The notes: generated by a model from the sequence alone, not told the origin. A stretch of DNA of 64,000 nucleotides from Streptomyces orinoci (GCF_003121295.1 NZ_PHNC01000031.1:250439-314438); one strand, 5' to 3'. Shown: positions 55,071-64,000, numbered from the stretch's first letter. Numbers and translations are program-made.

Positions 55071-56191
55071 ACCCGCTCCACGGTGCCCTCGGAAACCGCG
55101 TACCGGACACCGGACAGCGCGTCCGGCACATCCTCGGCCACCGCGGCCGTCACCAGCACCTGCTCACCGCCGGCCACCAGGGCGGCCAGCCGCTCCCGGC
55201 GCCGGGCGTCCAGCTCGGCGAAGACATCGTCCAGCACCAGCACCGGCTCCGCGCCCTCCGCACGCAGCAGCTCATACGAGGCCAGCCGCAGCGCCAGCGC
55301 ATACGACCAGGACTCGCCATGGCTGGCGTACCCCTTGGCGGGCAGCTTCCCCAGCCGCAGCACCAGATCGTCCCGGTGCGGGCCGGCCAGCGTCACCCCG
55401 CGCTCGATCTCCTGCTTGCGCGCCTCGCCCAGCGCGTCCAGCAGCACCTGGTACAGCTCCTCGCGGCCGCGCACGCTCTCGGTGCCCAGCGGACCCTTGT
55501 AGTCGAAGGCCACCGGACCGCCGCCGGGCGCCAGCCGCTCATACGCCTGATCCGCCAGCGGCAGCAGCGCGGCGATCAACTCCAGGCGGTGGGCCAGGAG
55601 TTCGGCACCGGCCCGGGCCAGATGCTGGTCCCAGACATCCAGGGTGGACATGTCCATGGAACGGCCACCATGCCGACGGGCCATCGCCGCCGACTTCAGC
55701 AGGGTGTTGCGCTGCTTGAGCACCCGCTCATAATCCGAGCGCACCCCGGCCATCCGCGGGGAACGGGCGGTGACCAGCTCGTCCAGAAAGCGCCGGCGCT
55801 CCCCCGGATCACCCTTGACCAGCGCCAGGTCCTCCGGGGCGAACAGCACGGTACGTACGATGCCCAGCACATCGCGCGGTCTGACCTGGGAGGAACGGTT
55901 GATCCGGGCCCGGTTGGCCTTGCCGGGGTTGAGCTCCAGCTCGATCAGCTGCTGCCGCTCGTCCCGCACCACGGCGGCCCGGATGACGGCCCGCTCGGCG
56001 CCCAGGCGCACCAGCGGGGCGTCCGTGGAGACCCGGTGGCTGCCCAGGGTGGCCAGATAGCCGACGGCCTCCACCAGATTGGTCTTGCCCTGGCCATTGG
56101 GGCCGACAAAAGCGGTGACGCCAGGGCCGAGCGGGACCTCGGCCCTGGCGTACGAGCGGAAGTCGGCGAGCGAGAGATGCGAAACGTGCAT
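55067..56191 (-). CDS. recF: RecF recombination protein
   Basis: A 374-residue SMC-like ATPase: Walker A GPNGQGKTNLVEA, signature GPHRDDLVLRLG region, and Walker B PVLVLDDVFAELD. It helps load RecA at gaps. The length and context next to dnaN and gnd are standard for Streptomyces. Confidence 0.97.
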   Translation of the reverse strand: MHVSHLSLADFRSYARAEVPLGPGVTAFVGPNGQGKTNLVEAVGYLATLGSHRVSTDAPLVRLGAERAVIRAAVVRDERQQLIELELNPGKANRARINRSSQVRPRDVLGIVRTVLFAPEDLALVKGDPGERRRFLDELVTARSPRMAGVRSDYERVLKQRNTLLKSAAMARRHGGRSMDMSTLDVWDQHLARAGAELLAHRLELIAALLPLADQAYERLAPGGGPVAFDYKGPLGTESVRGREELYQVLLDALGEARKQEIERGVTLAGPHRDDLVLRLGKLPAKGYASHGESWSYALALRLASYELLRAEGAEPVLVLDDVFAELDARRRERLAALVAGGEQVLVTAAVAEDVPDALSGVRYAVSEGTVERV

Positions 56192-56227
56192 GAGTGCGCG
56201 CCGAGCCTCCTGGTTCTGCGGGGGGTG

Positions 56228-57103
56228 TTACTTGCTCTCGACCGCGTGGCCGCCGAACTGGTTGCGCAGCGCGGCGATCATCTTCATCTGCGGGGAGTCG
56301 TCCTGGCGGGAGGCGAAGCGGGCGAACAGCGAGGCGGTGATCGCCGGCAGCGGCACCGCGTTGTCGATGGCGGCCTCCACCGTCCAGCGGCCCTCGCCGG
56401 AGTCGGCCGCGTAACCGCGGATCTTCTCCAGGTGCTCGTCGTCGTCCAGCGCATTGACGGCCAGGTCCAGCAGCCAGGAGCGGATGACCGTGCCCTCCTG
56501 CCAGGAGCGGAAGACCTCGCGGACATCGGTGACCGAGTCCACCTTCTCCAGCAGCTCCCAGCCCTCGGCATAGGCCTGCATCATGGCGTACTCGATGCCG
56601 TTGTGGACCATCTTGGCGAAGTGGCCGGCGCCGACCTTGCCCGCGTGCACCGCGCCGAAGTCGCCCTCGGGCTTGAGCGCGTCGAAGACCGGCTGGACCT
56701 TCGCCACATGCTCGGCGTCGCCGCCGTACATCAGGGCATAGCCGTTCTCCAGGCCCCAGACGCCACCGGAGACGCCGCAGTCCACAAAGCCGATGCCCTT
56801 GGCGGCCAGCTGCTCGGCGTGCTTCTCGTCGTCGGTCCAGCGGGAGTTGCCGCCGTCCACCACGATGTCGCCGGGCGAGAGCAGCTCGGCGAGCTCGTCG
56901 ATGGTGGACTGGGTGGCGGCCCCGGCCGGGACCATGACCCACACCACGCGCGGACCGGACAGGGAGTCCACAAGCTCCTTGAGGCTGTGGACATCCGCCA
57001 GGTCCGGGTTGCGGTCGTATCCGATGACGGTGTGGCCTGCGCGGCGAATGCGCTCACGCATATTGCCGCCCATCTTGCCGAGACCGACGAGACCGAGCTC
57101 CAT
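56228..57103 (-). CDS. gnd: 6-phosphogluconate dehydrogenase, short decarboxylating type
   Basis: A 291-residue enzyme with the nucleotide fold MELGLVGLGKMGGNMRERI, the DGGNSRWTDD substrate motif, GVSGGVWGLENGYALMYGG, and GAGHFAKMVHNGIEYAMMQA with the catalytic Lys. It oxidises and decarboxylates 6-phosphogluconate to ribulose 5-phosphate. It is the short (about 300 aa) class, often NAD-preferring. Its location between dnaN and recF is typical for streptomycetes. ATG with GAGGATC. Confidence 0.95.
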   Translation of the reverse strand: MELGLVGLGKMGGNMRERIRRAGHTVIGYDRNPDLADVHSLKELVDSLSGPRVVWVMVPAGAATQSTIDELAELLSPGDIVVDGGNSRWTDDEKHAEQLAAKGIGFVDCGVSGGVWGLENGYALMYGGDAEHVAKVQPVFDALKPEGDFGAVHAGKVGAGHFAKMVHNGIEYAMMQAYAEGWELLEKVDSVTDVREVFRSWQEGTVIRSWLLDLAVNALDDDEHLEKIRGYAADSGEGRWTVEAAIDNAVPLPAITASLFARFASRQDDSPQMKMIAALRNQFGGHAVESK

Positions 57104-57184
57104 CAGTTGATCCTCTATGCCGTAGTGGTTGCGGATTGTTCCCCGGTCCGAGCCTACGCCCGGGCCCTGGCGCACACCTGTCGG

Positions 57185-57208
57185 GACGGAGCGCTCAAAC
57201 GCTCCGTC
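57185..57208. terminator. Hairpin between dnaN and gnd
   Basis: GACGGAGCG (57185-57193) pairs with CGCTCCGTC (57200-57208), a 9-bp perfect stem with a 6-base loop, 14 bp after the dnaN stop. Confidence 0.7.
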
Positions 57209-57221
57209 GCCTGGGGCCGCC

Positions 57222-58352
57222 TCAGCCGGAGAGCCGCACCGGCATGATCAGGTACTTGTAGGCCTCGTCGGCCTCCGCGTCCACCGCCGGCTTGCCGCTG
57301 AGCAGCGCGGGCTTGGTGGAGGTGGTGAAGGACAGCTGGGCGACCGGGGAGTCGATCGCGGACAGGCCCTCCAGCAGGAAGCCGGGGTTGAAGGCGATGG
57401 AGATGTCCTCGCCCTCCAGCCGGGCGTCCACCCTTTCCACAGCCTGTGCATCATCGCTGGAACCGGCCTCCAGGATCAGCACACCCTGCTCGAAGCTCAG
57501 CCGCACCGGGGTGTTGCGCTCGGCGACCAGGGCCACGCGCTTGACGGCCTCCACAAAGGGGGCGGTCTCGATCACCGCGACCGAGTTGAACTCGGTCGGG
57601 AAGAGGGTGCGGTACTTGGGCAGGTCGCCCTCGAGCAGGCGGGTGGTGGTGCGGCGGCCGGCGCCCTCGAAGCCGATCAGGCCCTCGCCCGCGCCGGAGC
57701 CGGACAGCGCCAGCGTGACGCTCTCGCCGCCGCTGAGCGACTTGGCGGTGTCCAGCAGCGTCTTGGCCGGGACCAGGGCGACGGCGGAGACATCCGGGGT
57801 CTCCGGCTTCCACAGGAACTCGCGGACGGCGAAGCGGTAGCGGTCGGTGGAGGCCAGGGTGACCGTGTCGCCCTCGATCTCGATGCGGACACCGGTGAGC
57901 ACCGGCAGGGTGTCGTCCCGGCCGGCGGCGATGGCCACCTGGGCGGCGGCGGAGGCGAAGACCTCGGCCGGGACGCTGCCGGTGGCGGTGGGCATCTGGG
58001 GCAGCGCCGGGTACTCCTCCACCGGCATGGTGTGGAGGGTGAAGCGGGAGGAGCCGCAGACCACGGTGACCCGCACGCCGTCGGTGGAGATCTCCACAGG
58101 CCTGTTGGGAAGTGCGCGGCAGATGTCGGCGAGCAGGCGGCCGGAGACCAGGACGGTGCCGTCCTCCTCCACATCGGCCTCCACCGAGACCCGGGCGGAG
58201 ACCTCGTAGTCGAAGCCGGAGAGGCTGAGCGTGCCGTCCTCGGCCTTCAGCAGCAGGCCGGCGAGGACCGGCACCGGCGGACGGGCCGGGAGGCTACGGG
58301 CCGCCCAGGCCACTGCCTCCGCGAGTACATCGCGCTCCACCCGGATCTTCAC
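57222..58352 (-). CDS. dnaN: DNA polymerase III sliding clamp (beta subunit)
   Basis: A 376-residue protein of three clamp folds, beginning MKIRVERDVLAEAVAWAARSLPARPPVPVLAGLLL and ending in the usual YKYLIMPVRLSG (MPMR(L)-like end). It encircles DNA and tethers the polymerase. It flanks oriC opposite dnaA, as in all Streptomyces. Confidence 0.98.
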   Translation of the reverse strand: MKIRVERDVLAEAVAWAARSLPARPPVPVLAGLLLKAEDGTLSLSGFDYEVSARVSVEADVEEDGTVLVSGRLLADICRALPNRPVEISTDGVRVTVVCGSSRFTLHTMPVEEYPALPQMPTATGSVPAEVFASAAAQVAIAAGRDDTLPVLTGVRIEIEGDTVTLASTDRYRFAVREFLWKPETPDVSAVALVPAKTLLDTAKSLSGGESVTLALSGSGAGEGLIGFEGAGRRTTTRLLEGDLPKYRTLFPTEFNSVAVIETAPFVEAVKRVALVAERNTPVRLSFEQGVLILEAGSSDDAQAVERVDARLEGEDISIAFNPGFLLEGLSAIDSPVAQLSFTTSTKPALLSGKPAVDAEADEAYKYLIMPVRLSG

Positions 58353-59202
58353 CGGAACCGCCTCCTGCTTGTTGCTGGCTCGTCGCCTTGCCGGCGTCGT
58401 CTTCGACTGTCTTCGGCCTCAGTAGCCGGAGACCAGTCTGACGCACACCGCTGACAGCTGTTGCTGCTCGGGGTCAAGTCGGCCCGGGTGGCGTTCGGCG
58501 GCCCGAGGCGAAGTTGTGCACAGGACCCACTTCGAAGCGATTTCCCCGCTTGAACTCTGTGGTCGTAGTAGTAGGCCCTGTGGAAACCGTGGAAAACCGG
58601 CTTCGCCCAGGTCAGGCCGGGATTTTTGTCCACTGGGCCTGTGGGCGGCGGTGGTGGAAAAGCGGGGGTCGCTGTGGAGAACGGAAAGTTCTGCACAGGC
58701 GGTGCACAGGGTGGGGGCACTTCTCCCCAGGGCCGTCCCCAGTTTTACCCGCGTTCCCCACAGGGCAACCCGGCAACTTGGTGTGACGCCTTTCACTCTC
58801 CCCGGTAGCTCCGGGCGTTTCGTTGCCGAACAGTGGACATCCGTGTGGAAAGGCTGTGCACAACGGGGCGCTGCCTGTGGGCGGACGGTGGACAACCGGC
58901 GGCGTGGCTGTGCACGGAGCGGTCGTCCACAGGGTGTGGAATCCCGTCAACCACAAATCCACACGCCGTTGACCTCCCCTGATGGACTATCAACAGGCCC
59001 CGCTGTGGACATCATCTGGATAACTTTCCGGTCCCCAGGGTGTGGACGCCGCTCGCGGGCGGATTCTGTGGAGAACCGCTGGTCATCGGCGCGTAATCGA
59101 ACAAGGGGTGGGCGGTGCGGGGCGATGACGGCGGCGCGGGACCGCCCGCGAAGGGGCTCCGGAGCGCCTCGGGAGCACCTCCGGAACGCCTCCGGAACGG
59201 CG
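58353..59202. other. oriC: Chromosomal replication origin (oriC)
   Basis: An 850-bp non-coding interval between dnaN and dnaA, locally poorer in GC and full of DnaA-box-like 9-mers in both directions. Examples with one mismatch from TTGTCCACA are TTGTGCACA (58514-58522), TTGTCCACT (58626-58634), TGTGGAGAA (58673-58681), GGTGGACAA (58887-58895), TCGTCCACA (58923-58931) and TGTGGACAT (59004-59012). Many weaker ones lie between. This matches the known multi-box oriC of Streptomyces. Confidence 0.93.
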
Positions 59203-59236
59203 AAGGGCGCCCCGGGATCCGTCCCGAGGCGCCCTT
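59203..59236 (-). terminator. Terminator of dnaA
   Basis: AAGGGCGCC (59203-59211) pairs with GGCGCCCTT (59228-59236), with additional CGGG/CCCG pairing within, 23 bp after the dnaA stop on the minus strand. Confidence 0.75.
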
Positions 59237-59259
59237 GGCGGCGTGCTCGTGTGCCTGGC

Positions 59260-61119
59260 TCAGCCGTTCTTGATGCGGTTGGTCAGCTCCGTCACCTGGT
59301 TGTAGATGGAGCGCCGCTCGGCCATCAGCGCACGGATCTTGCGGTCCGCGTGCATCACCGTGGTGTGGTCCCGGCCGCCGAACTGGGCGCCGATCTTGGG
59401 CAGCGAGAGGTCGGTGAGCTCCCGGCACAGATACATGGCGATCTGCCGGGCGGTCACCAGCACCCGGCTGCGGGAGGCCCCGCAGAGGTCTTCCACGGTG
59501 TGCCCGAAGTAGTCGGCGGTGGCGGCCATGATGGCCGGCGCGGTGATCTCCGGGGAGGCGTCCTCGCCGCCCGGGATCAGGTCCTTGAGCACGATCTCGG
59601 TCAGGCCCAGGTCCACCGGCTGCCGGTTGAGGCTGGCGAAGGCGGTGACCCGGATGAGGGCGCCCTCCAGCTCGCGGATGTTGCGCGAGATACGGGAGGC
59701 GATGAACTCCAGCACCTCCGGCGGGGCGTTGAGCTGCTCCTGCACCGCCTTTTTGCGCAGGATGGCGATCCGGGTCTCCAGCTCGGGCGGCTGGACGTCG
59801 GTGATCAGGCCCCACTCGAAGCGGTTGCGCAGCCGGTCCTCCAGGGTCACCAGCTGCTTGGGCGGCCGGTCCGAGGACAGCACGATCTGCTTGTTGGCGT
59901 TGTGCAGGGTGTTGAAGGTGTGGAAGAACTCCTCCTGGGTGGACTCCTTGCTGGCCAGGAACTGGATGTCGTCCACCAGCAGGATGTCCATGTCGCGGTA
60001 GCGCTTGCGGAACGCGTCCGCCTTGCCGTCGCGGATGGAGTTGATGAACTCGTTGGTGAACTCCTCCGAGCTCACATAGCGCACCCGGGTGCCCGGGTAG
60101 AGGCTGCGCGCATAGTGCCCGATGGCGTGCAGCAGATGGGTCTTGCCCAGCCCGGACTCGCCGTAGATGAACAGCGGGTTGTACGCCTTGGCCGGGGCCT
60201 CGGCCACCGCCACCGCGGCCGCGTGGGCAAAGCGGTTGGAGGCGCCGATGACAAAGGTGTCGAAGAGGTACTTGGGGTTCAGCCGGGCGGTGGGCTCGGC
60301 CGGGCCGGAGCCGGCGGAACCGGAGCCGGAGCCGCCCGCGGGCCGGTCGGCGGAGGCGCCGCCGGGCGCGGGGCGCTCGCTCTGGGCGCCGCCGCGGGCG
60401 GGGGGCTCGGGCAGCTCACGGCGCTGCGGCTCGTACGCCGGTACGCCGGGGCGGTAGTCGCCCTGCTGGGGCTCGTACCCGGCGGACTCATAGCCGGATG
60501 ACTCGTAACCGGAGGGCGCGGGCTGGCCGGCGTAGGGGTCGCGTTCAGCCTCGGTGAAGCCGCCCAAGCGGGGCTGCTGCCAGCCGTACTCGGCGCGCTC
60601 CTGGGCCGGCGGGGCTGAGTGGCGCGGCCAGGCGCCGGGCTCGGTGCGGGGCCGGTCGTAGTCGGGGTAGGCGGGACGGACGGCCGGCAGGTCCTCGGCG
60701 GCGGAGGGGCGGCCGTAGGGCTCCCGGGGCTCGCGGGCCTCATAGCCGCCGCGGGTGTCATAGCCCTCGTAGGGCTCCCGGCCCCGGTCGGCGGGGGGCT
60801 CGAAGCGCTGCGGGCGCTCGGGACGCTCCGGGGCGGCCGGTTCCGCGCCCACGGTGTTGTCCACGGTGATGGCGATCCGGATCGGCCGGCCGCACTCCCG
60901 GCTGAGGGTCTCGCTGACCAGCGGGGCCAGCCGGCCCTCCAGCACACCCTTGGCGAATTCATTGGGCACCGCGAGCAGCGCGGTGTCGGCCACCAGGGCC
61001 AGCGGCTGGCACCGCTTGATCCAGTGCTCGTCCTTGCTCTCGACGCCCTGGCCCTCGCTGAGCAGCTGTTCCAGCACGCGCGGCCAGACTGCGGCAAGAT
61101 CGGCAGGCAGGTCAGCCAC
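59260..61119 (-). CDS. dnaA: Chromosomal replication initiator DnaA
   Basis: A 619-residue protein, long for DnaA owing to a streptomycete-type acidic/Gly/Pro-rich domain II (about residues 95-280). Domain I binds helicase. Domain III is an AAA+ ATPase with GESGLGKTHLLHAIG (Walker A) and ILLVDDIQFLASKE (Walker B). Domain IV has the DNA-binding signature DLCGASRSRVLVTARQIAMYLCRELTDLSLPKIG and GGRDHTTVMHA. GTG start. Confidence 0.98.
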   Translation of the reverse strand: MADLPADLAAVWPRVLEQLLSEGQGVESKDEHWIKRCQPLALVADTALLAVPNEFAKGVLEGRLAPLVSETLSRECGRPIRIAITVDNTVGAEPAAPERPERPQRFEPPADRGREPYEGYDTRGGYEAREPREPYGRPSAAEDLPAVRPAYPDYDRPRTEPGAWPRHSAPPAQERAEYGWQQPRLGGFTEAERDPYAGQPAPSGYESSGYESAGYEPQQGDYRPGVPAYEPQRRELPEPPARGGAQSERPAPGGASADRPAGGSGSGSAGSGPAEPTARLNPKYLFDTFVIGASNRFAHAAAVAVAEAPAKAYNPLFIYGESGLGKTHLLHAIGHYARSLYPGTRVRYVSSEEFTNEFINSIRDGKADAFRKRYRDMDILLVDDIQFLASKESTQEEFFHTFNTLHNANKQIVLSSDRPPKQLVTLEDRLRNRFEWGLITDVQPPELETRIAILRKKAVQEQLNAPPEVLEFIASRISRNIRELEGALIRVTAFASLNRQPVDLGLTEIVLKDLIPGGEDASPEITAPAIMAATADYFGHTVEDLCGASRSRVLVTARQIAMYLCRELTDLSLPKIGAQFGGRDHTTVMHADRKIRALMAERRSIYNQVTELTNRIKNG

Positions 61120-61568
61120 AGGGCACGCTCTCTCGGTCAGCTTGGGGAGCCCTTGAGTCCCACGAAAGTGTGGTTCTCGGGATGGGCGGGAAGGATTCGG
61201 AGTTCAGTCACGGTAGTCAGGCCGTGGTGCGTGGTTCAAGTCGTTGTCCACAGGGTGTGCACAACTGTGCCATGCGGCGGGCGTCCCGGCGTCCCCGGGC
61301 ATGGCGTGGCCGGGGCGGGCCGGTGGGACCGCTACGGTGGTGGCTGGTGCGCTCCCGGTTTGACCGGATGGCGTAATCGCGCGTACCGTAGCCCGGTCGA
61401 GTTGTCGATGGCTGCTGCCGCCTGCCTCCGATGGGCAAGGGTCACTCTCCCGTAGACGGGAGATGATCGTGAAGCGGTGCACTTGCGCACTTGCGAGCTT
61501 CCTCGTGGGCGCACGGTGACAGCCAGGCGATGTCCCGCCATCACACGATTCATTTCTGGAGTCCCCGA
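61120..61568. promoter_or_regulatory. dnaA-rpmH divergent promoter region with DnaA box
   Basis: A 449-base gap holding the divergent promoters. A perfect DnaA box TTGTCCACA is at 61244-61252, and TGTGCACAA follows at 61257-61265, fitting DnaA autoregulation as described in Streptomyces. The rest shows nothing recognisable. Confidence 0.7.
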
Positions 61569-61706
61569 GTGAGCAAGCGCACCTTCCAGCCGAACAACCG
61601 CCGCCGCGCGAAGACCCACGGCTTCCGGCTGCGTATGCGCACCCGTGCCGGCCGCGCGATCCTCGCGTCCCGCCGCAGCAAGGGTCGCGCCCGCCTGTCG
61701 GCCTGA
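61569..61706 (+). CDS. rpmH: 50S ribosomal protein L34
   Basis: A 45-residue basic protein: SKRTFQPNNRRRAKTHGFRLRMRTRAGRAILASRRSKGRARLSA, the full family consensus. GTG start at 61569 after GGAG. It begins the rpmH-rnpA-yidD-yidC-jag cluster. Confidence 0.98.
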   Translation: MSKRTFQPNNRRRAKTHGFRLRMRTRAGRAILASRRSKGRARLSA

Positions 61707-61730
61707 CCAGCCTGACATCAAGGTCCTGAT

Positions 61731-62192
61731 GTGCTGCCTTCCGAGTCTCGGCTGAGGCGGCGCGAGGACTTCGCGACCGCGGTCCGACGAGGGCGCAGGG
61801 CAGGCCGCCCGCTCCTCGTCGTCCACCTGCGCAGCGGTGCAACGGACCCGCACGCACCTGGGGAGAGTGCTCCCCCGGCGCGTGCGGGTTTCGTCGTGAG
61901 CAAGGCCGTGGGCAAGGCAGTGGTCCGTAACCTCGTCAAGCGGAGGCTGCGCCACCTGATGCGTGACCGGCTGGAGCAGCTGCCCGCCGGTAGCCTGGTG
62001 GTGGTACGCGCCCTGCCGGGCGCGGGCGAGGCGGATCACGGTCAGCTGGCCCGCGACCTGGATACCGCGCTGCAGCGGCTGTTGGGTGGGGATGTTCCCG
62101 GTGCCGCCGGGGACAGGGCGCCGCGAAGCTGCAATCCCCCGGAGGGCGATCTCCGGACACCGGGCCCAGGCCCGGGAGGGAGCGCACGGTGA
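61731..62192 (+). CDS. rnpA: Ribonuclease P protein component
   Basis: A 153-residue basic protein with RLRRREDFATAVRRGRR and the RNA-binding signature VSKAVGKAVVRNLVKRRLRHLMRD. It aids RNase P RNA in cutting tRNA 5' leaders. The C-terminal 35 residues are a low-complexity extension. GTG start. It overlaps yidD by 4 bp. Confidence 0.96.
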   Translation: MLPSESRLRRREDFATAVRRGRRAGRPLLVVHLRSGATDPHAPGESAPPARAGFVVSKAVGKAVVRNLVKRRLRHLMRDRLEQLPAGSLVVVRALPGAGEADHGQLARDLDTALQRLLGGDVPGAAGDRAPRSCNPPEGDLRTPGPGPGGSAR

Positions 62193-62506
62193 AGTATCCG
62201 CTGCTGTGGTTGATCAAGCTGTACCAGTGGACCATCAGCCCGCTGCTGGGCCCGGTCTGCAAGTACTACCCCTCGTGCTCGCACTATGGCTATACGGCCA
62301 TCCAGGTGCATGGCGCGATCAAAGGAACGGCGCTGACGGCCTGGCGCATCCTGCGCTGTAATCCGTGGTCGCTCGGTGGCGTCGACCACGTACCTCCCCG
62401 GAAGCGTCCGGTCTGGCACCAGCGGCTGAGGAGCCGACTGGGCGGGCACCCCGTGCTGGGGCCCGTCGCACAGCCCGAGACTCAGCCCAACGCCCAAGGA
62501 GCCTGA
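62189..62506 (+). CDS. yidD: Membrane protein insertion efficiency factor YidD
   Basis: A 105-residue protein with the YidD signature: LLWLIKLYQWTISPLLGPVCKYYPSCSHYGYTAI, GTALTAWRILRCNPWSLGGVDHVP, including the three cysteines. It assists insertion by YidC. It is longer than most by a Pro-rich tail. The start overlaps rnpA. Confidence 0.97.
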   Translation: MKYPLLWLIKLYQWTISPLLGPVCKYYPSCSHYGYTAIQVHGAIKGTALTAWRILRCNPWSLGGVDHVPPRKRPVWHQRLRSRLGGHPVLGPVAQPETQPNAQGA

Positions 62507-62509
62507 TTC

Positions 62510-63610
62510 GTGGACACGATCCTCCGTCCTCTCTATTACGCAGTTTCCTGGATCATCGTCCAGTTCCACTCGTTCTACTCCCTGATGTTCGACAGGGACA
62601 GCGGCTGGGCGTGGGGTCTGTCCATCGTCTCGCTGGTGGTGCTGATCCGTATCTGCCTGATCCCGCTGTTCGTCAAGCAGATCAAGGCGACGCGGAACAT
62701 GCAGGCGCTCCAGCCGAAGATGAAGGCGATCCAGGAGCGTTACAAGAGCGACCGGCAGCGCCAGTCCGAAGAGATGATGAAGCTCTACAAGGAGACGGGC
62801 ACCAACCCGCTCTCCAGCTGTCTGCCGATCATCGCGCAGTCGCCCTTCTTCATCTCGCTGTACCAGGTCCTCAACCACATCGCGCAGGGCAAGACGGTCG
62901 GCGTCATCAACCAGGACCTGCTGAACAGCGCCCGGCACGCGCATATCTTCGGTGCCCCGCTGTCGGTGAAGTTCATGGACAGCGCCCACAAGGTCGAGTC
63001 GCTCGGGGCCACCCTGACCGATGTGCGGGTGGTCACGGTCATCATGATCGTGCTGATGTCGCTGTCGCAGTTCATCACGCAGCGGCAGCTGATGACCAAG
63101 AACGTCGATCTGACGGTGAAGACGCCGTTTATGCAGCAGCAGAAGATGCTGATGTACGTCTTCCCGGTGATGTTCGCCGTCTTCGGCATCAACTTCCCGG
63201 TGGGTGTTCTGATCTACTGGCTGACCACCAATGTGTGGACCATGGGCCAGCAGCTGTTCGTCATCCGCCGCAACCCCACTCCGGGCAGCCTCGCCTACAA
63301 GCAGCGCCAGGAGCGGCTGCGCGCCAAGGGCAAGCTCAAGGAGGACCCGGCGGAGATCGAGGCCAAGCAGGCCGCCGAGGCCGCCCGGGCCGCGCGCCAG
63401 CAGCCCAAGCGCCAGACCAAGGCCAAGCGGCAGCAGACCGGCGCCCCCGCCGGTGCCGGCCAGCCCCGTACCCGGGCCTCCTCCGGCAATGGCGCGGCCA
63501 AGCAGCAGCCGGAGGACGCCAAGCCCGAGCAGGGCGGTTCCCCGCGCAGCGCCAAGTCCGGGCAGCGCAAGGGCCAGCAGCGGCCCCAGCACCCCTCGTC
63601 CAAGAAGTAA
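62510..63610 (+). CDS. yidC: Membrane protein insertase YidC
   Basis: A 366-residue insertase of the short Gram-positive type with about five helices. RICLIPLFVKQIKATRNMQALQPKMKAIQERYKSDRQRQSEEMMKLYKETGTNPLSSCLPIIAQSPFF includes the hydrophilic groove arginine and the coiled loop. INFPVGVLIYWLTTNVWTMGQQ is the conserved end. The tail of about 100 residues is basic and repetitive (Gln, Arg, Lys, Ala) and may touch ribosomes. It has no N-terminal periplasmic domain. Confidence 0.97.
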   Translation: MDTILRPLYYAVSWIIVQFHSFYSLMFDRDSGWAWGLSIVSLVVLIRICLIPLFVKQIKATRNMQALQPKMKAIQERYKSDRQRQSEEMMKLYKETGTNPLSSCLPIIAQSPFFISLYQVLNHIAQGKTVGVINQDLLNSARHAHIFGAPLSVKFMDSAHKVESLGATLTDVRVVTVIMIVLMSLSQFITQRQLMTKNVDLTVKTPFMQQQKMLMYVFPVMFAVFGINFPVGVLIYWLTTNVWTMGQQLFVIRRNPTPGSLAYKQRQERLRAKGKLKEDPAEIEAKQAAEAARAARQQPKRQTKAKRQQTGAPAGAGQPRTRASSGNGAAKQQPEDAKPEQGGSPRSAKSGQRKGQQRPQHPSSKK

Positions 63611-63623
63611 GAAGGAGTCCACC

Positions 63624-64000
63624 GTGACGGACACCCAGCACCAGACCAGTGCGGCCGCTGCCGAGGGCACCGACACCCTGTCCCGCCTGGAGCAGGAGGG
63701 CGAGATCGCCGCCGACTACCTCGAGGGTCTGCTGGACATCGCCGATCTCGACGGCGACATCGACATGGATGTCGAGGCCGACCGGGCCTCGGTCTCCATC
63801 ATCAGCGACGACGCCGACAGCCGTGACCTGCAGAAGCTGGTGGGGCGCGACGGCGAGGTGCTGGAGGCGCTCCAGGAGCTGACCCGGCTGGCGGTGAACC
63901 GGGAGACCGGTGACCGCAGCCGGCTGATGCTGGACATCGCCGGGTTCCGGGCCCGTAAGCGGGCGGAGCTGGCCAAGCTGGGCGCCCAGGCGGTGGCGGA
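63624..64000 (+). CDS. jag: Jag/R3H domain RNA-binding protein, 5' part
   Basis: The first 125 codons of the Jag/KhpB-like gene; the rest lies beyond the window. An acidic N-terminal leader (residues 1-45) is followed by a KH domain (ISDDADSRDLQKLVGRDGEVLEALQELTRLAVNRETGDRSRLMLDIAGFRARKRAEL). The R3H domain should follow outside. GTG start after AAGGAG, 13 bp after yidC. Confidence 0.93.
   Translation, partial: MTDTQHQTSAAAAEGTDTLSRLEQEGEIAADYLEGLLDIADLDGDIDMDVEADRASVSIISDDADSRDLQKLVGRDGEVLEALQELTRLAVNRETGDRSRLMLDIAGFRARKRAELAKLGAQAVA

Noticed and set aside
58516..60501. A 661-codon plus-strand frame across oriC and dnaA
   Set aside because: It crosses the DnaA-box region and is antisense to dnaA; translation is low-complexity and matches nothing.

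Overview
The window is very GC-rich and carries the ordered core of a Streptomyces-type chromosome around the replication origin. Reading left to right, fhaA-fhaB-pstP-rodA-pbpA-pknB, class E sortases, pabA/trpG, crgA, rhomboid, cyclophilin, tRNA-Ala, tRNA-Ile, gyrA, gyrB, the DUF721 gene, recF, gnd, dnaN, oriC, dnaA, rpmH, rnpA, yidD, yidC and jag follow the gene order known from Streptomyces coelicolor. GTG starts, ATGA/GTGA stop-start overlaps and strong GC3 bias support Streptomycetaceae. The species cannot be named from the sequence.

Region 1 (1-4251) is the end of a phenylacetyl-CoA epoxidase operon (paaA partial, paaB, paaC, paaD, paaE) followed by an acyl-CoA dehydrogenase. Region 2 (4318-7588) holds a rhodanese, a J-domain protein, and a divergent membrane protein/MarR pair with two palindromic operators, then tRNA-Leu(CAG). 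Region 3 (7915-15957) is the cell wall and signalling operon: two FHA proteins, PP2C phosphatase, SEDS polymerase, class B PBP and the PASTA kinase PknB. Region 4 (16020-19053) is a scrambled junction. It contains diverged partial copies of the neighbouring sortase and pknB genes, IS remnants, a secreted I36-type inhibitor-like protein and a lipoprotein. Region 5 (19054-26162) has three class E sortases, a TrpG/PabA amidotransferase, DUF881, CrgA, a cluster of DnaA boxes, a rhomboid protease and cyclophilin.

Region 6 (26297-46225) looks like accessory DNA. It has a cytochrome P450 with its own ferredoxin reductase and ferredoxin, a GH15 enzyme, a TetR/MFS pair, two small exported or membrane proteins, and a compact type II polyketide synthase cluster. 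The cluster order (FAD oxygenase, TcmI-type cyclase, KS-alpha, KS-beta, ACP, ketoreductase, didomain aromatase, second FAD oxygenase) matches the core of angucycline clusters such as urdamycin, landomycin and jadomycin. It is accompanied by an atypical JadR1-like response regulator. The right end is a decayed tyrosine integrase beside tRNA-Ala(TGC), which suggests the cluster arrived on an integrative element.

Region 7 (46315-64000) is the conserved origin region. The KS/CLF/ACP should make the polyketide chain, the KR and aromatase/cyclase the first rings, and the TcmI-like cyclase the angular ring system, which the two FAD oxygenases tailor. The MFS pump and TetR repressor are the likely export and resistance module. 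Glycosyltransferases, acetyl-CoA carboxylase, PPTase and the usual C6 ketoreductase are not in the window.
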